DNA of 64,000 nt from Saonia flava (lineage in GTDB: Bacteria > Bacteroidota > Bacteroidia > Flavobacteriales > Flavobacteriaceae), in the NCBI RefSeq assembly GCF_011927795.1, contig NZ_JAATJJ010000001.1, forward strand, positions 2,109,062-2,173,061, written 5' to 3'. Made by a program: the position numbers and the translations under genes. The notes below the pieces were generated by a model, which saw only the letters and a program-made list of their open reading frames with translations, did no database searches and was not told where the DNA came from. Below, piece by piece: positions 9,105-17,636 of the stretch (position 1 is its first letter; every line of letters starts with the position of its first letter).

Positions 9105-9509
9105 GTGGATAAGGGAACCATTATAAAAGAACTTAAATTCAAGGCCATTCGAAGTAGTGGTGCCGGTGGCCAACATGTGAACAAAGTTTCATCCAAGGTG
9201 GAGCTTTTATTTGATGTTGAACACTCTTTGGGGCTGACCAATCTAGAAAAAGAACGTCTATATATTAAATTGGCCAATAAACTTTCCAATGAAAATATGC
9301 TTTTATTGCAATGTGATGAATCCCGAAGTCAGCATAAAAACAAGGATTTAGTGATTAAACGCCTTTTTGAAGTACTAAAAACAGCTCTAAAGGTTCCAAA
9401 AAAGCGCAAAAAAACTAAACCATCAAAATCTGCCATTGAAAAGCGTTTAAAATCAAAACAAAAAAGGGCTCAAAAAAAGGTCAATAGACAAAAGCCTAAT
9501 TTGGACTAA
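9105..9509 (+). CDS. arfB: Alternative ribosome-rescue factor / peptidyl-tRNA hydrolase ArfB
   Basis: Releases stalled ribosomes on mRNAs lacking a stop codon by hydrolysing peptidyl-tRNA. The 134-residue protein has the catalytic GGQ in SSGAGGQHVNKVSSKVEL (about residues 18-35), lacks the codon-recognition domains of RF1/RF2, and ends in a long Lys/Arg-rich tail (SKSAIEKRLKSKQKRAQKK) that in this family enters the mRNA channel. It starts at GTG 9105; no ATG fits. Its stop overlaps the stop of the convergent FAH gene by four bases. Confidence 0.93.
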   Translation: MDKGTIIKELKFKAIRSSGAGGQHVNKVSSKVELLFDVEHSLGLTNLEKERLYIKLANKLSNENMLLLQCDESRSQHKNKDLVIKRLFEVLKTALKVPKKRKKTKPSKSAIEKRLKSKQKRAQKKVNRQKPNLD

Positions 9510-10342
9510 GCTACTGTATTTACCAACGTCCCTATTCCATCAATGGTAATCTGAATCTCATCACCACTTTGCAAATTAAAATCCGTTGAAGGTACAATTC
9601 CAGTTCCCGTCATTAACAAACTTCCATAAGGAAAGGAACATTCTAGGTATAGATACTTCACCAAATCTTCAAACTTTCTTTTTATTTGGTCTATTCCAAT
9701 AGTGTCTGCAAACACAGCAGTGCCACCACGTAAAATAGTAAGTCTTATTTGTGTTGACTGTGACAGTGGTTCATTGGTAAGTAGAATACAAGGTCCCACC
9801 GCCGCACAACCATCATAGGTTTTTGCTTGCGGAAGGTACAATGGATTTTCACCTTCAATACTTCTAGAGCTCATATCATTGCCAATGGTATATCCTATAA
9901 TTCTTCCAGACGAGGTAATAACCAATGTCAATTCTGGTTCTGGCACATCCCAAGTAGAGTCTGAACGTTTTCTAACTTTTCCACCAGACCCAACAGTTCT
10001 ATAGGCAGTGGATTTAAAGAAAAGTTCCGGTCTATCAGCCACATAGACTCTTGAATAAAAGCTACTCCCGCCAGCTTCTTTAGACTCTTCTTCCCTACCC
10101 ATTTTACTGTTGTAATAAGTAACCCCACTTGCCCATATCTCTTGGCTTTGAACAGGCGCCAAAAGCTCCTTTTCAATATAATAGGGTGCATTATCGATTG
10201 GATTGGATGCGCCAATCTTACTACCTATAGTCTCAATAAGGTTATCATCATTAATGAACTTGTCCCAATCTTCATTCTTTAATAAATAGAATACTTCTCC
10301 TTGTTCTACTAAAATTCCGCTTTTTACTTTATAAATTTTCAT
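9506..10342 (-). CDS. Fumarylacetoacetate-hydrolase family protein, probable 2-keto-3-deoxy-pentonate dehydratase
   Basis: A 278-residue FAH-fold enzyme. The C-terminal catalytic domain shows WDVPEPELTLVI, IIGYTIGNDMSSRSIEGENP, LPQAKTYDGCAAVGP and the LMTGTGIVPSTDF loop; these carry the metal-binding acidic residues of the family. The combination ENPLYLPQAK...Y.G resembles archaeal and bacterial FAH-type 2-keto-3-deoxypentonate dehydratases, which make alpha-ketoglutarate semialdehyde. The gene lies 17 bases downstream of an IlvD/Edd sugar-acid dehydratase, which fits that role. A generic acylpyruvase or 2-hydroxyhepta-diene isomerase activity cannot be excluded from sequence alone. Confidence 0.85.
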   Translation of the reverse strand: MKIYKVKSGILVEQGEVFYLLKNEDWDKFINDDNLIETIGSKIGASNPIDNAPYYIEKELLAPVQSQEIWASGVTYYNSKMGREEESKEAGGSSFYSRVYVADRPELFFKSTAYRTVGSGGKVRKRSDSTWDVPEPELTLVITSSGRIIGYTIGNDMSSRSIEGENPLYLPQAKTYDGCAAVGPCILLTNEPLSQSTQIRLTILRGGTAVFADTIGIDQIKRKFEDLVKYLYLECSFPYGSLLMTGTGIVPSTDFNLQSGDEIQITIDGIGTLVNTVA

Positions 10343-10359
10343 CTGGTTGGTTTTATTTT

Positions 10360-12081
10360 TTAATGAAGGTCTCTATCTACTTTGGAACCCGAACCTCCTA
10401 CCAGAACATCCAAGTCTGCTCCTTTGTCCGCCTGTTCCACATGGTCAATATAAATTCTTGCGTATCCTCTGTAAGCAACAGGTTCTGGGGCTTTCCATGC
10501 TGCTTTTCTTTTTTCCAGTTCTTCCTGTGAAATATCCAAATTGAGCAATCTATTTTCTACATCCAGCTCTATTATATCACCATTTTTAATTAAGGCAAAT
10601 GTACCTCCAACAGTAGATTCTGGTGACACATGTAAGATTACTGTTCCATAGGCGGTACCGCTCATACGGCCATCCGAAATACGGACCATATCTTTCACGC
10701 CTTTTAATATAAGCTTTTCAGGAAGGTCTACATTCCCTACTTCTGGCATTCCAGGATAACCTTTAGGTCCTACTCCTTTAAGAACAATTACACTGTTTTC
10801 ATCAATATCAAGGTCTGGAAGGTCTATTCTTTCATGGTAATCTTCCATACTTTCAAAAACAACTGCTTTTCCTTTATGCTTCATTAATTTTGGAGTAGCC
10901 GCCGAAGGCTTAATTACTGCTCCATTCTCACATATATTCCCTTTTAAAACAGCAATACCGGCATTCTCTTGCAAGGGTTTGTCCATAGTGGCTATTACTT
11001 CCCTATCATAACAGATAGCCTCGGCATAATTATCCTTAAAGGTTTTTCCGTTTACGGTAATAATGTCATTATGTAGTAATTTTCCTAGCTCCTTCATCAC
11101 CACAGGGAGTCCTCCTGCATAGAAAAAATCTTCCATTAAAAATTTTCCAGAGGGCATAAGATTTACCAAAAGAGGAATTTTACTTCCAATACTATCAAAA
11201 TCCTCCAGTTTTAAATCGATCCCAATCCTTCTTGCTATGGCAATCAAATGAATAATTAGATTTGTGGACCCACCTACTGCAGCGTTGGTAACTATCGCAT
11301 TTTCAAAAGCCTCTTTAGTTAATATTTTGGAAAGGGTTAAATCTTCATTTACCATATCAACAATGCGTCTTCCTGAAAGCTGCGCCATCATCTTTTTACG
11401 GGAATCTGCAGCCGGAATGGATGAAAATCCTGGTAGTGTAAGCCCCAATGCTTCGGACATGGTTCCCATGGTAGATGCTGTTCCCATAGTGTTACAGTGC
11501 CCTATACTTCGTGCAGCGCACACCTCAGCTTCCGTAAAATCTGCTTCCGAATATTCGCCTGTTTTTTGTTTTTCCTTAATCATCCAGTTAAAAGAACCGG
11601 ATCCTATTGTTCCTCCCCTAAAACGTCCATTGAGCATAGGTCCTCCAGGTACTACAATAGTTGGCAAATCCACACTACATGCTCCCATTATGGTTGACGG
11701 TGTGGTTTTATCACAACCTGTTAATAAAACTATTCCGTCCAATGGATTCGCCCTAATGGATTCTTCAGTGTCCATACTTGCCAAGTTCCTGAACAACATG
11801 GTACTAGGACGCATTATAGTCTCTCCCAAGGACATTACAGGGAATTCCAATGGAAAGCCTCCCGCCTCTGCAACACCTCTTTTCACCACCTCGGCAAAAT
11901 CTCGCAAGTGTCCGTTACAAGGTGTCAATTCTGACCAAGTATTACAAATTCCTATAACCGGTTTCCCTCTAAAATAATCATCTGGATAACCTTGGTTGCG
12001 AAGCCATGATCTATGAACAAAACCCATTTTGTCATTGCTGCCAAACCATTCCTTACTACGTAAGTCTTTTTTTTTGCCCAT
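10360..12081 (-). CDS. IlvD/Edd-family sugar-acid dehydratase (arabinonate/xylonate dehydratase-like)
   Basis: Iron-sulfur dehydratase of 573 residues converting a sugar acid to its 2-keto-3-deoxy form. The N-terminus (LRSKEWFG, FVHRSWLRNQG, GICNTWSELTPCN) is that of pentonate dehydratases rather than of true dihydroxy-acid dehydratase (IlvD). By spacing, Cys55, Cys123 (LTGCDKTT) and Cys196 (GHCNTMGTAS) match the [2Fe-2S] ligands described for L-arabinonate dehydratase. The SDGRMSGTAYG block near the C-terminus is present. Being paired with a FAH-family dehydratase, it probably feeds pentonate to alpha-ketoglutarate semialdehyde. The exact substrate (arabinonate, xylonate or other) is unknown. 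It is not in a branched-chain amino acid operon. Confidence 0.9.
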   Translation of the reverse strand: MGKKKDLRSKEWFGSNDKMGFVHRSWLRNQGYPDDYFRGKPVIGICNTWSELTPCNGHLRDFAEVVKRGVAEAGGFPLEFPVMSLGETIMRPSTMLFRNLASMDTEESIRANPLDGIVLLTGCDKTTPSTIMGACSVDLPTIVVPGGPMLNGRFRGGTIGSGSFNWMIKEKQKTGEYSEADFTEAEVCAARSIGHCNTMGTASTMGTMSEALGLTLPGFSSIPAADSRKKMMAQLSGRRIVDMVNEDLTLSKILTKEAFENAIVTNAAVGGSTNLIIHLIAIARRIGIDLKLEDFDSIGSKIPLLVNLMPSGKFLMEDFFYAGGLPVVMKELGKLLHNDIITVNGKTFKDNYAEAICYDREVIATMDKPLQENAGIAVLKGNICENGAVIKPSAATPKLMKHKGKAVVFESMEDYHERIDLPDLDIDENSVIVLKGVGPKGYPGMPEVGNVDLPEKLILKGVKDMVRISDGRMSGTAYGTVILHVSPESTVGGTFALIKNGDIIELDVENRLLNLDISQEELEKRKAAWKAPEPVAYRGYARIYIDHVEQADKGADLDVLVGGSGSKVDRDLH

Positions 12082-12176
12082 GAAGCAGTGGTTGGATTAA
12101 TCTTTTTTCAAACTATTAAATTATGGAAAATATTCCATTCCAAAGCTATCGTAAGTGTTACTTAAACACTATTTGT

Positions 12177-12623
12177 TTAGTGAATTTGTTTAATTACGAA
12201 ATCGTTTTCGGAAAAGCGAACTGTATCCCCAATGGATTTGCCTAGTAAGAGCCTGCCTATAGGGGTAATTGACGAAATACAATAGATATTTTTATACTCC
12301 CCTGCAGAAATACCAATAAAATAATTTGCCTTTGTAGTATAGACCAAACTTCCTTGGAGAACATGTTCTGCCTTGTCTTTAATTTTAATCTGAGATAATA
12401 CCTGCTTTGTTTTTTCTGCTTCGGCCAACTGCTGTCCTAACTTTTCTCGCTCTAATTGAATCATAGCACGGCCAGTTTCATGTTTGTCTCCTGCACTACT
12501 TTTGGTTTCTGATGTCAAGGCTTCTTGTGTAGCATCAATATTAGATTTAATTCTAAAAATTCTACTGTTGATAAAGTCCCGGCAATGCTCAAATAGTTCT
12601 TCTTTTAATTTTTTGTTATCCAT
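12177..12623 (-). CDS. GreA/GreB-like protein (often mislabelled 3-oxoacyl-ACP synthase)
   Basis: A 148-residue protein with a long N-terminal coiled coil (about 1-80, with SAGDKHETGRAMIQLEREKL) and a C-terminal FKBP-like domain (about 90-148: GSLVYTTKANYFIGIS, ISPIG-like ITPIGRLLLGKSIGDTVRF), as in transcript cleavage factors GreA/GreB. The two acidic residues at the coiled-coil tip of true GreA are not clearly preserved, so cleavage-stimulating activity is doubtful and it may act as a Gre-like RNA polymerase secondary-channel binder. The start abuts the lpxD stop with no gap, so it is translated from the lpxD transcript. Confidence 0.75.
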   Translation of the reverse strand: MDNKKLKEELFEHCRDFINSRIFRIKSNIDATQEALTSETKSSAGDKHETGRAMIQLEREKLGQQLAEAEKTKQVLSQIKIKDKAEHVLQGSLVYTTKANYFIGISAGEYKNIYCISSITPIGRLLLGKSIGDTVRFSENDFVIKQIH

Positions 12624-13616
12624 TTATGCTTGGGTAAGTTTACGCATGGCCACCCATTGTTTAAGCATTTCCCTTGATTCTTGGGCGGGATATCCCAAGA
12701 CTGTTTGTCCTGCAGGTACATCCTTCATAACGCCAGAACCTGCACCGACCACAGCTCCAGAATGAATTGTTGTATGGTCTTTAATTGATGCACTTCCCCC
12801 AATAATAACCCCATCCCCCAAGGTGACAGAACCAGCAAGGCCACTATGTCCTGCCATAATACAAGAACGACCCATTATACAGTTGTGGGCAATTTGCACG
12901 AAATTGTCTATTTTGCAACCATCCCCAACTATGGTAGAACTAAATTTGGCTCGGTCTACACAAGAATTTGCTCCTATTTCTACCCCATTCCCTATGATAA
13001 CATTTCCTATTTGCGGTATTTTTACAAGTCCCCTGCCATCTTCACTTGGCCTGTAACCAAAACCATCTGATCCAATGCTCACATTGGTATGAAAAATACA
13101 GTAACTCCCAATTACAGAACGTTCTCTAATTACGGTTCCAGACCATACCGTGGTATTATTCCCTATTGTAGTTTCATCAAAAATGGAGACATGGGGATAT
13201 AAAATAACAGAATCACCCAAAACCACATCTTTGCCTACATAGCAGCCAGCACCAATTTTACAGCCATTTCCAATTGTAGCAGATTCATGCACAATAGCTG
13301 TAGGGTGAATATCCTCATCAAATTGTGGAGGTCCAGGGTCAAAGGCCTCCAATATTTTTGCCATGGCCAAATCCGCATTTTTGACTTTGATCAAAGCTCT
13401 GTTATCCCCCGGTTCAACATTAAGTTTTTCATTAACAATGGCGGCGCATGCCTTAGAGTCCTTCCAAAGACGAACATATTTTGGACTTCCAATAAAGGTG
13501 ATGTGGTTGTTTAAGGCCTTTCCTAACTCTTCAGGACCCTGTATTTGTTCCGTGGTATTGCCTATCAATTCTCCTTTCAGGATTTCATTGATTTCTTGTA
13601 TGCTAAACGATTTCAT
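12624..13616 (-). CDS. lpxD: UDP-3-O-acylglucosamine N-acyltransferase-like LpxD
   Basis: Acyl-ACP-dependent N-acylation in lipid A synthesis. The 330-residue protein has the N-terminal uridine-binding domain (about 1-95; ITFIGSPKY), then a left-handed beta helix built of hexapeptide repeats (IGNGCKIGAGCYVGKDV and onward, to about 300), the conserved SIGSDGFGYRP segment and the catalytic His in FVQIAHNCIMG. It is not next to lpxA, lpxC or fabZ, so it may be the second LpxD-like paralogue that Bacteroidetes often carry. It shares a transcript with the Gre-like gene. Confidence 0.88.
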   Translation of the reverse strand: MKSFSIQEINEILKGELIGNTTEQIQGPEELGKALNNHITFIGSPKYVRLWKDSKACAAIVNEKLNVEPGDNRALIKVKNADLAMAKILEAFDPGPPQFDEDIHPTAIVHESATIGNGCKIGAGCYVGKDVVLGDSVILYPHVSIFDETTIGNNTTVWSGTVIRERSVIGSYCIFHTNVSIGSDGFGYRPSEDGRGLVKIPQIGNVIIGNGVEIGANSCVDRAKFSSTIVGDGCKIDNFVQIAHNCIMGRSCIMAGHSGLAGSVTLGDGVIIGGSASIKDHTTIHSGAVVGAGSGVMKDVPAGQTVLGYPAQESREMLKQWVAMRKLTQA

Positions 13617-13685
13617 TTAAAAATTTCTTGGTTAGTTTCTATTCTAAATTGTGAATCTACAAAATAATAAGGGGTATGTCATAAT

Positions 13686-14804
13686 TTAGTTTTGTGTCAA
13701 ATCTGCCAGCTCCTTACCCACAAAACTGCCTATGGCTATGCCCATTCCACCCAATCGAACCCCGCAGTACACATGATTGGAAAGTTGCTTTACGATAGGA
13801 TTTTTTGTTTTCCCCACCCCCATAATTCCACTCCAACTATAATCCACTTCGAAAGAAGTACTGGGTAAAATAATGTCGTGAAGCATTTTTTTTAAGGTAT
13901 TCTGGACCAAATGTGTTTCTCCAAAATCTGAAGTTTCCTCTGCTTTAAAATCCAAATTTCTACCCCCTCCAAAAAGAATTCTATTGTCAATATTCCTAAA
14001 ATAATAATACCCTTGGTCCAAGTGAAAAGTACCTTTGACATGGAGATTTTTTATGGGTTTTGTAATGAGAACCTGGGCCCTGGCCGGTTTTACTTCTTCT
14101 GTAGTCAATTGAGGCGCAAAGCCATTTGTGGCAATTAATAATTTGTTGGTTTTAAAATCAAACAAATTTGTCTTTACCAAAACATTATCCGGGTTCTCAA
14201 CATATTCCTTAACTGTAATGGAATTTAGGATGTGAATTCCAGCGTTTGAGACCTTATTGATCAGAGAGTCCATCATTTTGCCTGTATCAATCTGGGACTC
14301 CAAACTATTGGTAATGTATTGTTCTTTTACTTTCCTAAAATTAAAAGAATTGCCATGCTCTCTAAATCCTTTCACGCCAAAAATTGGTTTCAGCAAGCTA
14401 TTTACTTCATTTAGTTTAGCCAAACAATCTTGGTAGAGTTTTTCATCATAATACATAAACAGTTCATGCCCTCCATGGTTTTGAAAATCTATGTTTTCAT
14501 CTCCTAAGGTTTTGCGCAATAACTGTATCCCATCCCATCTTTTTTTAACCAGTCCCAAAACTTCATCTTCAGAATGGGTTTGTAAATCGGATACTATTTC
14601 AGAAATACTCCCAAAACAGGCAAAACCGGCATTTTTGGTACTTGCTCCTTGTGGAAGGATTCCCTTTTCCAATACCAAAATTTTTGCTTCCGGATACTTA
14701 TTTTTAAGGGATAAAGCACAACTAAGTCCCACTATGCCACTTCCAACAATTGTGAAATCTATGTTGGACAACCATAATTTGTATTCCCAATAGCTAAAGG
14801 TCAT
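13686..14804 (-). CDS. FAD-dependent oxidoreductase, D-amino-acid-oxidase (DAO) family
   Basis: A 372-residue flavoprotein. The Rossmann motif FTIVGSGIVGLSCALSL starts near residue 17, followed by the acidic ribose-binding ILVLEKG and GASTKNAGFACFG, the usual DAO-family stretch after the dinucleotide motif. The C-terminal GVRLGGMGIAIGSFVGKELADL is the second FAD-contacting block. The substrate-binding middle (about 90-290) does not point to a known substrate. Glycine, sarcosine or D-amino-acid oxidation is possible. No clear partner nearby. Confidence 0.85.
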   Translation of the reverse strand: MTFSYWEYKLWLSNIDFTIVGSGIVGLSCALSLKNKYPEAKILVLEKGILPQGASTKNAGFACFGSISEIVSDLQTHSEDEVLGLVKKRWDGIQLLRKTLGDENIDFQNHGGHELFMYYDEKLYQDCLAKLNEVNSLLKPIFGVKGFREHGNSFNFRKVKEQYITNSLESQIDTGKMMDSLINKVSNAGIHILNSITVKEYVENPDNVLVKTNLFDFKTNKLLIATNGFAPQLTTEEVKPARAQVLITKPIKNLHVKGTFHLDQGYYYFRNIDNRILFGGGRNLDFKAEETSDFGETHLVQNTLKKMLHDIILPSTSFEVDYSWSGIMGVGKTKNPIVKQLSNHVYCGVRLGGMGIAIGSFVGKELADLTQN

Positions 14805-14876
14805 TTTCTAAGATAAAATATGTTTTGTTAAAAATCTACCTATTTTATATTTTATCTGGAATAATTTGTTTGATCC

Positions 14877-15521
14877 TTAATCCTCAAAATGATATAAGTC
14901 TGCTAATTGATATACCAAAAAAGCAATCATACTATCATCAGTATCCTCTTTTTTATATCTTCTATATATTTCTTGACTATTTTCTTCCTTGAAGGATTCC
15001 AAATCCCCTGTTCTGTTCTCACTGAAAATGTTCCATGCTTTTAGACCTTCCAGCATTTCTCTATGTGCGGTGTATTTTTTGTTTACCAGTTCCAATAGCT
15101 TTTTAAAATCCCGATTGCTTCTATTGATGGGGTCGTGCTTTTCTCTGTTGAGTCGGTCGTATTCTTGCTGAAGTCGATCATCTGCTTTTTGAGCTTCTGT
15201 CAAAATTTTATGGTAGGCCCTTACTACCAGGGAATTGTATTTCTCACTAAAAATATTATCGGACTTTATAATTGAAACGTACTCCGTTTTCCCATATCCA
15301 GTATTGGATACATCTAGAAAAGGTTCTGAAGAGTCCAATGAAACCATAGCGTCTGAAGGCTCCAATGCATCGTACCATGCCTGAGATTTTATTATTTTTT
15401 TCCATTCTTCATTATAGGCCTTACTATAGTTGGATTTGGGCGCAGAACAACCTGCTACTAAGAATAGCATATAAAAGAGTACATACCTGTAAGGAAAGTG
15501 GTAAAATTTCCCCATATACAA
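14877..15521 (-). CDS. Hypothetical lipoprotein with coiled-coil region
   Basis: A 214-residue protein whose N-terminus (MYMGKFYHFPYRYVLFYML) runs into the lipobox FLVAGC with the acylated Cys at about residue 25. An in-frame ATG two codons further on is an equally good start. The mature part is highly charged and helical; about residues 110-170 (AQKADDRLQQEYDRLNREK) look like a coiled coil. No enzymatic motif is visible and I do not recognise the family. It sits between accC (171 bases upstream) and the DAO gene, all on the same strand. Confidence 0.7.
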   Translation of the reverse strand: MYMGKFYHFPYRYVLFYMLFLVAGCSAPKSNYSKAYNEEWKKIIKSQAWYDALEPSDAMVSLDSSEPFLDVSNTGYGKTEYVSIIKSDNIFSEKYNSLVVRAYHKILTEAQKADDRLQQEYDRLNREKHDPINRSNRDFKKLLELVNKKYTAHREMLEGLKAWNIFSENRTGDLESFKEENSQEIYRRYKKEDTDDSMIAFLVYQLADLYHFED

Positions 15522-15692
15522 AGAGTTTGAAAAGCAACAGTGCTCTATTCTACCACAGATTTAGCAGGTGCAAGAAATTTTGGGGATTACATAAATAAAT
15601 AGGACTGGACCAAATACAAAATAATCTCGTTGAGAGTCAATATTTAACGATAGCGCTCTCAAGAATACACTATTGGTCAAAAAACATTTTAT

Positions 15693-17042
15693 TTACTTCT
15701 CTATGGGTTTCATTTCAAAATCCTCCATGAATTTGGTGGTATAATTTCCCGCCAAATAATCTGGATGATCCATTAATTGTCTATGAAACGGAATAGTAGT
15801 TTTAATTCCCTCAATTACAAACTCGTCCAATGCCCTTTTCATTTTATTGATGGCTTCTTCCCTTGTTTGGGCAGTAGTAATCAATTTGGCAATCATAGAA
15901 TCATAGTTGGGTGGTATGGTATACCCACTATATACGTGAGTGTCCAAACGTATTCCATGGCCCCCAGGCGTGTGTAAAGTGGTTATTTTCCCTGGTGATG
16001 GTCTAAAATTGTTATAAGGGTCTTCTGCATTTATTCTGCACTCTATGGAATGCAGTTTAGGAATATAATTTTTTCCAGAAATAGGAACGCCTCCAGCAAC
16101 TAATATTTGCTCTCTAATCAAGTCATAATCAATCACTTGCTCGGTTATTGGGTGTTCCACCTGTATACGGGTATTCATTTCCATAAAATAGAAATTTCGG
16201 TGTTTGTCAACCAAAAATTCTACAGTGCCAGCACCTTCATATTTAATATATTCAGCTGCTAAAACCGCTGCATTACCCATATCCTCCCTTAACTTATCCG
16301 TCATAAATGGAGATGGAGTTTCTTCTGTTAGTTTCTGATGTCTACGTTGTACGGAGCAGTCCCTTTCAGATAAATGACAAGCCTTTCCATACTGGTCACC
16401 AACAATTTGGATTTCTATATGTCTAGGCTCTTCTATCAATTTTTCCATGTACATTCCACCGTTCCCGAAAGCTGCTGTTGCTTCTTGTACGGCACTTTCA
16501 TAGAGTGCCTCCATGTCATCTTCACTCCAAACGGCTCGCATTCCTTTACCACCACCACCAGCAGTGGCCTTAATCATTACGGGATAGCCCATTTTCTTGG
16601 CAACTTTTTTGGCATCATCAACAGATTCCAAAAGACCCTCAGAACCGGGAATGGTAGGGACACCAGCCTTTTTCATTGTCTCTTTGGCTGTCGCCTTATC
16701 TCCCATTTTATCTATGTGCTCTCCTGAAGCACCGATAAACTTAATATCATGCTCTGCACATATTTTGGAAAATTTAGAGTTTTCAGACAAAAAACCATAT
16801 CCTGGATGTATAGCATCGGCATTCGTTATTTCTGCGGCGGCAATAATATTTGGTATTTTAAGATAGGATTCGCTACTTGCAGCTGGACCAATACACACGG
16901 CCTCATCAGCAAATCTTACATGTAGGCTTTCCTCATCAGCTTTGGAATAAACAGCAACCGTTTTTATTCCCATTTCCTTGCAGGTTCTAATAATTCGAAG
17001 TGCAATCTCACCCCTATTTGCAATAAGTATTTTTTTAAACAT
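15693..17042 (-). CDS. accC: Acetyl-CoA carboxylase, biotin carboxylase subunit
   Basis: ATP-dependent carboxylation of biotin on AccB, the first half-reaction of malonyl-CoA synthesis. The 449-residue protein begins [21 protein letters not shown]; an upstream in-frame ATG at 17060 adds six residues not found in the family. Visible features are the ATP-grasp glycine loop ([12 protein letters not shown]), the [22 protein letters not shown] block, [11 protein letters not shown] and the C-terminal [16 protein letters not shown]. Length is normal. It follows accB and fabH on the same strand, 77 bases after accB. Confidence 0.97.
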   Translation of the reverse strand: MFKKILIANRGEIALRIIRTCKEMGIKTVAVYSKADEESLHVRFADEAVCIGPAASSESYLKIPNIIAAAEITNADAIHPGYGFLSENSKFSKICAEHDIKFIGASGEHIDKMGDKATAKETMKKAGVPTIPGSEGLLESVDDAKKVAKKMGYPVMIKATAGGGGKGMRAVWSEDDMEALYESAVQEATAAFGNGGMYMEKLIEEPRHIEIQIVGDQYGKACHLSERDCSVQRRHQKLTEETPSPFMTDKLREDMGNAAVLAAEYIKYEGAGTVEFLVDKHRNFYFMEMNTRIQVEHPITEQVIDYDLIREQILVAGGVPISGKNYIPKLHSIECRINAEDPYNNFRPSPGKITTLHTPGGHGIRLDTHVYSGYTIPPNYDSMIAKLITTAQTREEAINKMKRALDEFVIEGIKTTIPFHRQLMDHPDYLAGNYTTKFMEDFEMKPIEK

Positions 17043-17119
17043 AACAAGTCTAAATTTCAAATCTCAAAAAACAAATTCCATAAAAATAGGGATTTGGAGT
17101 TTGGATATTGTTATTTTAT

Positions 17120-17608
17120 TTATGAAGGGTCCACCAAGAATAAAGGTTGGTCAAATTCTACTGGAGACGAATCATCTACCAATACTTTTACAATCTTACC
17201 TGAAACCTCAGATTCAATATCATTAAAGAGTTTCATAGCTTCTATAACACATAAAACATCTCCTTTCCCAATAGTGGCTCCTACCTCCACAAATGCAGGT
17301 TTGTCTGGAGCTGGTTTTCTATAGAATGTTCCAATAATTGGAGATTTTATTGTAATATATTTAGAATCATCATCTGAGTCTGGTGTTGGTTCCGCGGAAG
17401 AAGCTGGTGTGGTTTCCAAAACGGCGGGAGCTGCGGCCATGGGGGCAGATGCTAATGGAATTTGCTGTACATATGTGGTTTCTGGAGTACTAGAGCCTGC
17501 TGCTCCAGTCCTAATAGTAATCTTAATATCCTCCATTTCCAATTTAACCTCACTTGCACCCGACTTGGCTACAAATTTAATTAAGCTTTGAATTTCTTTG
17601 ATGTCCAT
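17120..17608 (-). CDS. accB: Acetyl-CoA carboxylase, biotin carboxyl carrier protein
   Basis: Carries the biotin that shuttles CO2 between AccC and the carboxyltransferase. The 162-residue protein has an N-terminal helical segment (MDIKEIQSLIKFVAKSGASE), a flexible Ala/Pro/Thr linker (about 38-85), and the C-terminal biotinyl domain with the biotin-accepting lysine in VIEAMKLFND (Met-Lys doublet preceded by Glu-Ala). It lies 28 bases past the fabH stop and upstream of accC, the usual order in this phylum. Confidence 0.97.
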   Translation of the reverse strand: MDIKEIQSLIKFVAKSGASEVKLEMEDIKITIRTGAAGSSTPETTYVQQIPLASAPMAAAPAVLETTPASSAEPTPDSDDDSKYITIKSPIIGTFYRKPAPDKPAFVEVGATIGKGDVLCVIEAMKLFNDIESEVSGKIVKVLVDDSSPVEFDQPLFLVDPS

Positions 17609-17636
17609 GAAATAAGTTTTTGTTAGTTGTATTTAT

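Noticed and set aside
11264-11977. Long plus-strand ORF opposite the IlvD/Edd gene (237 aa)
   Set aside because: It is the mirror frame of a well-supported dehydratase; its translation has no recognisable motif and no promoter.
17094-17324. Short plus-strand ORFs across accB/accC
   Set aside because: Antisense shadow frames of the acc genes.
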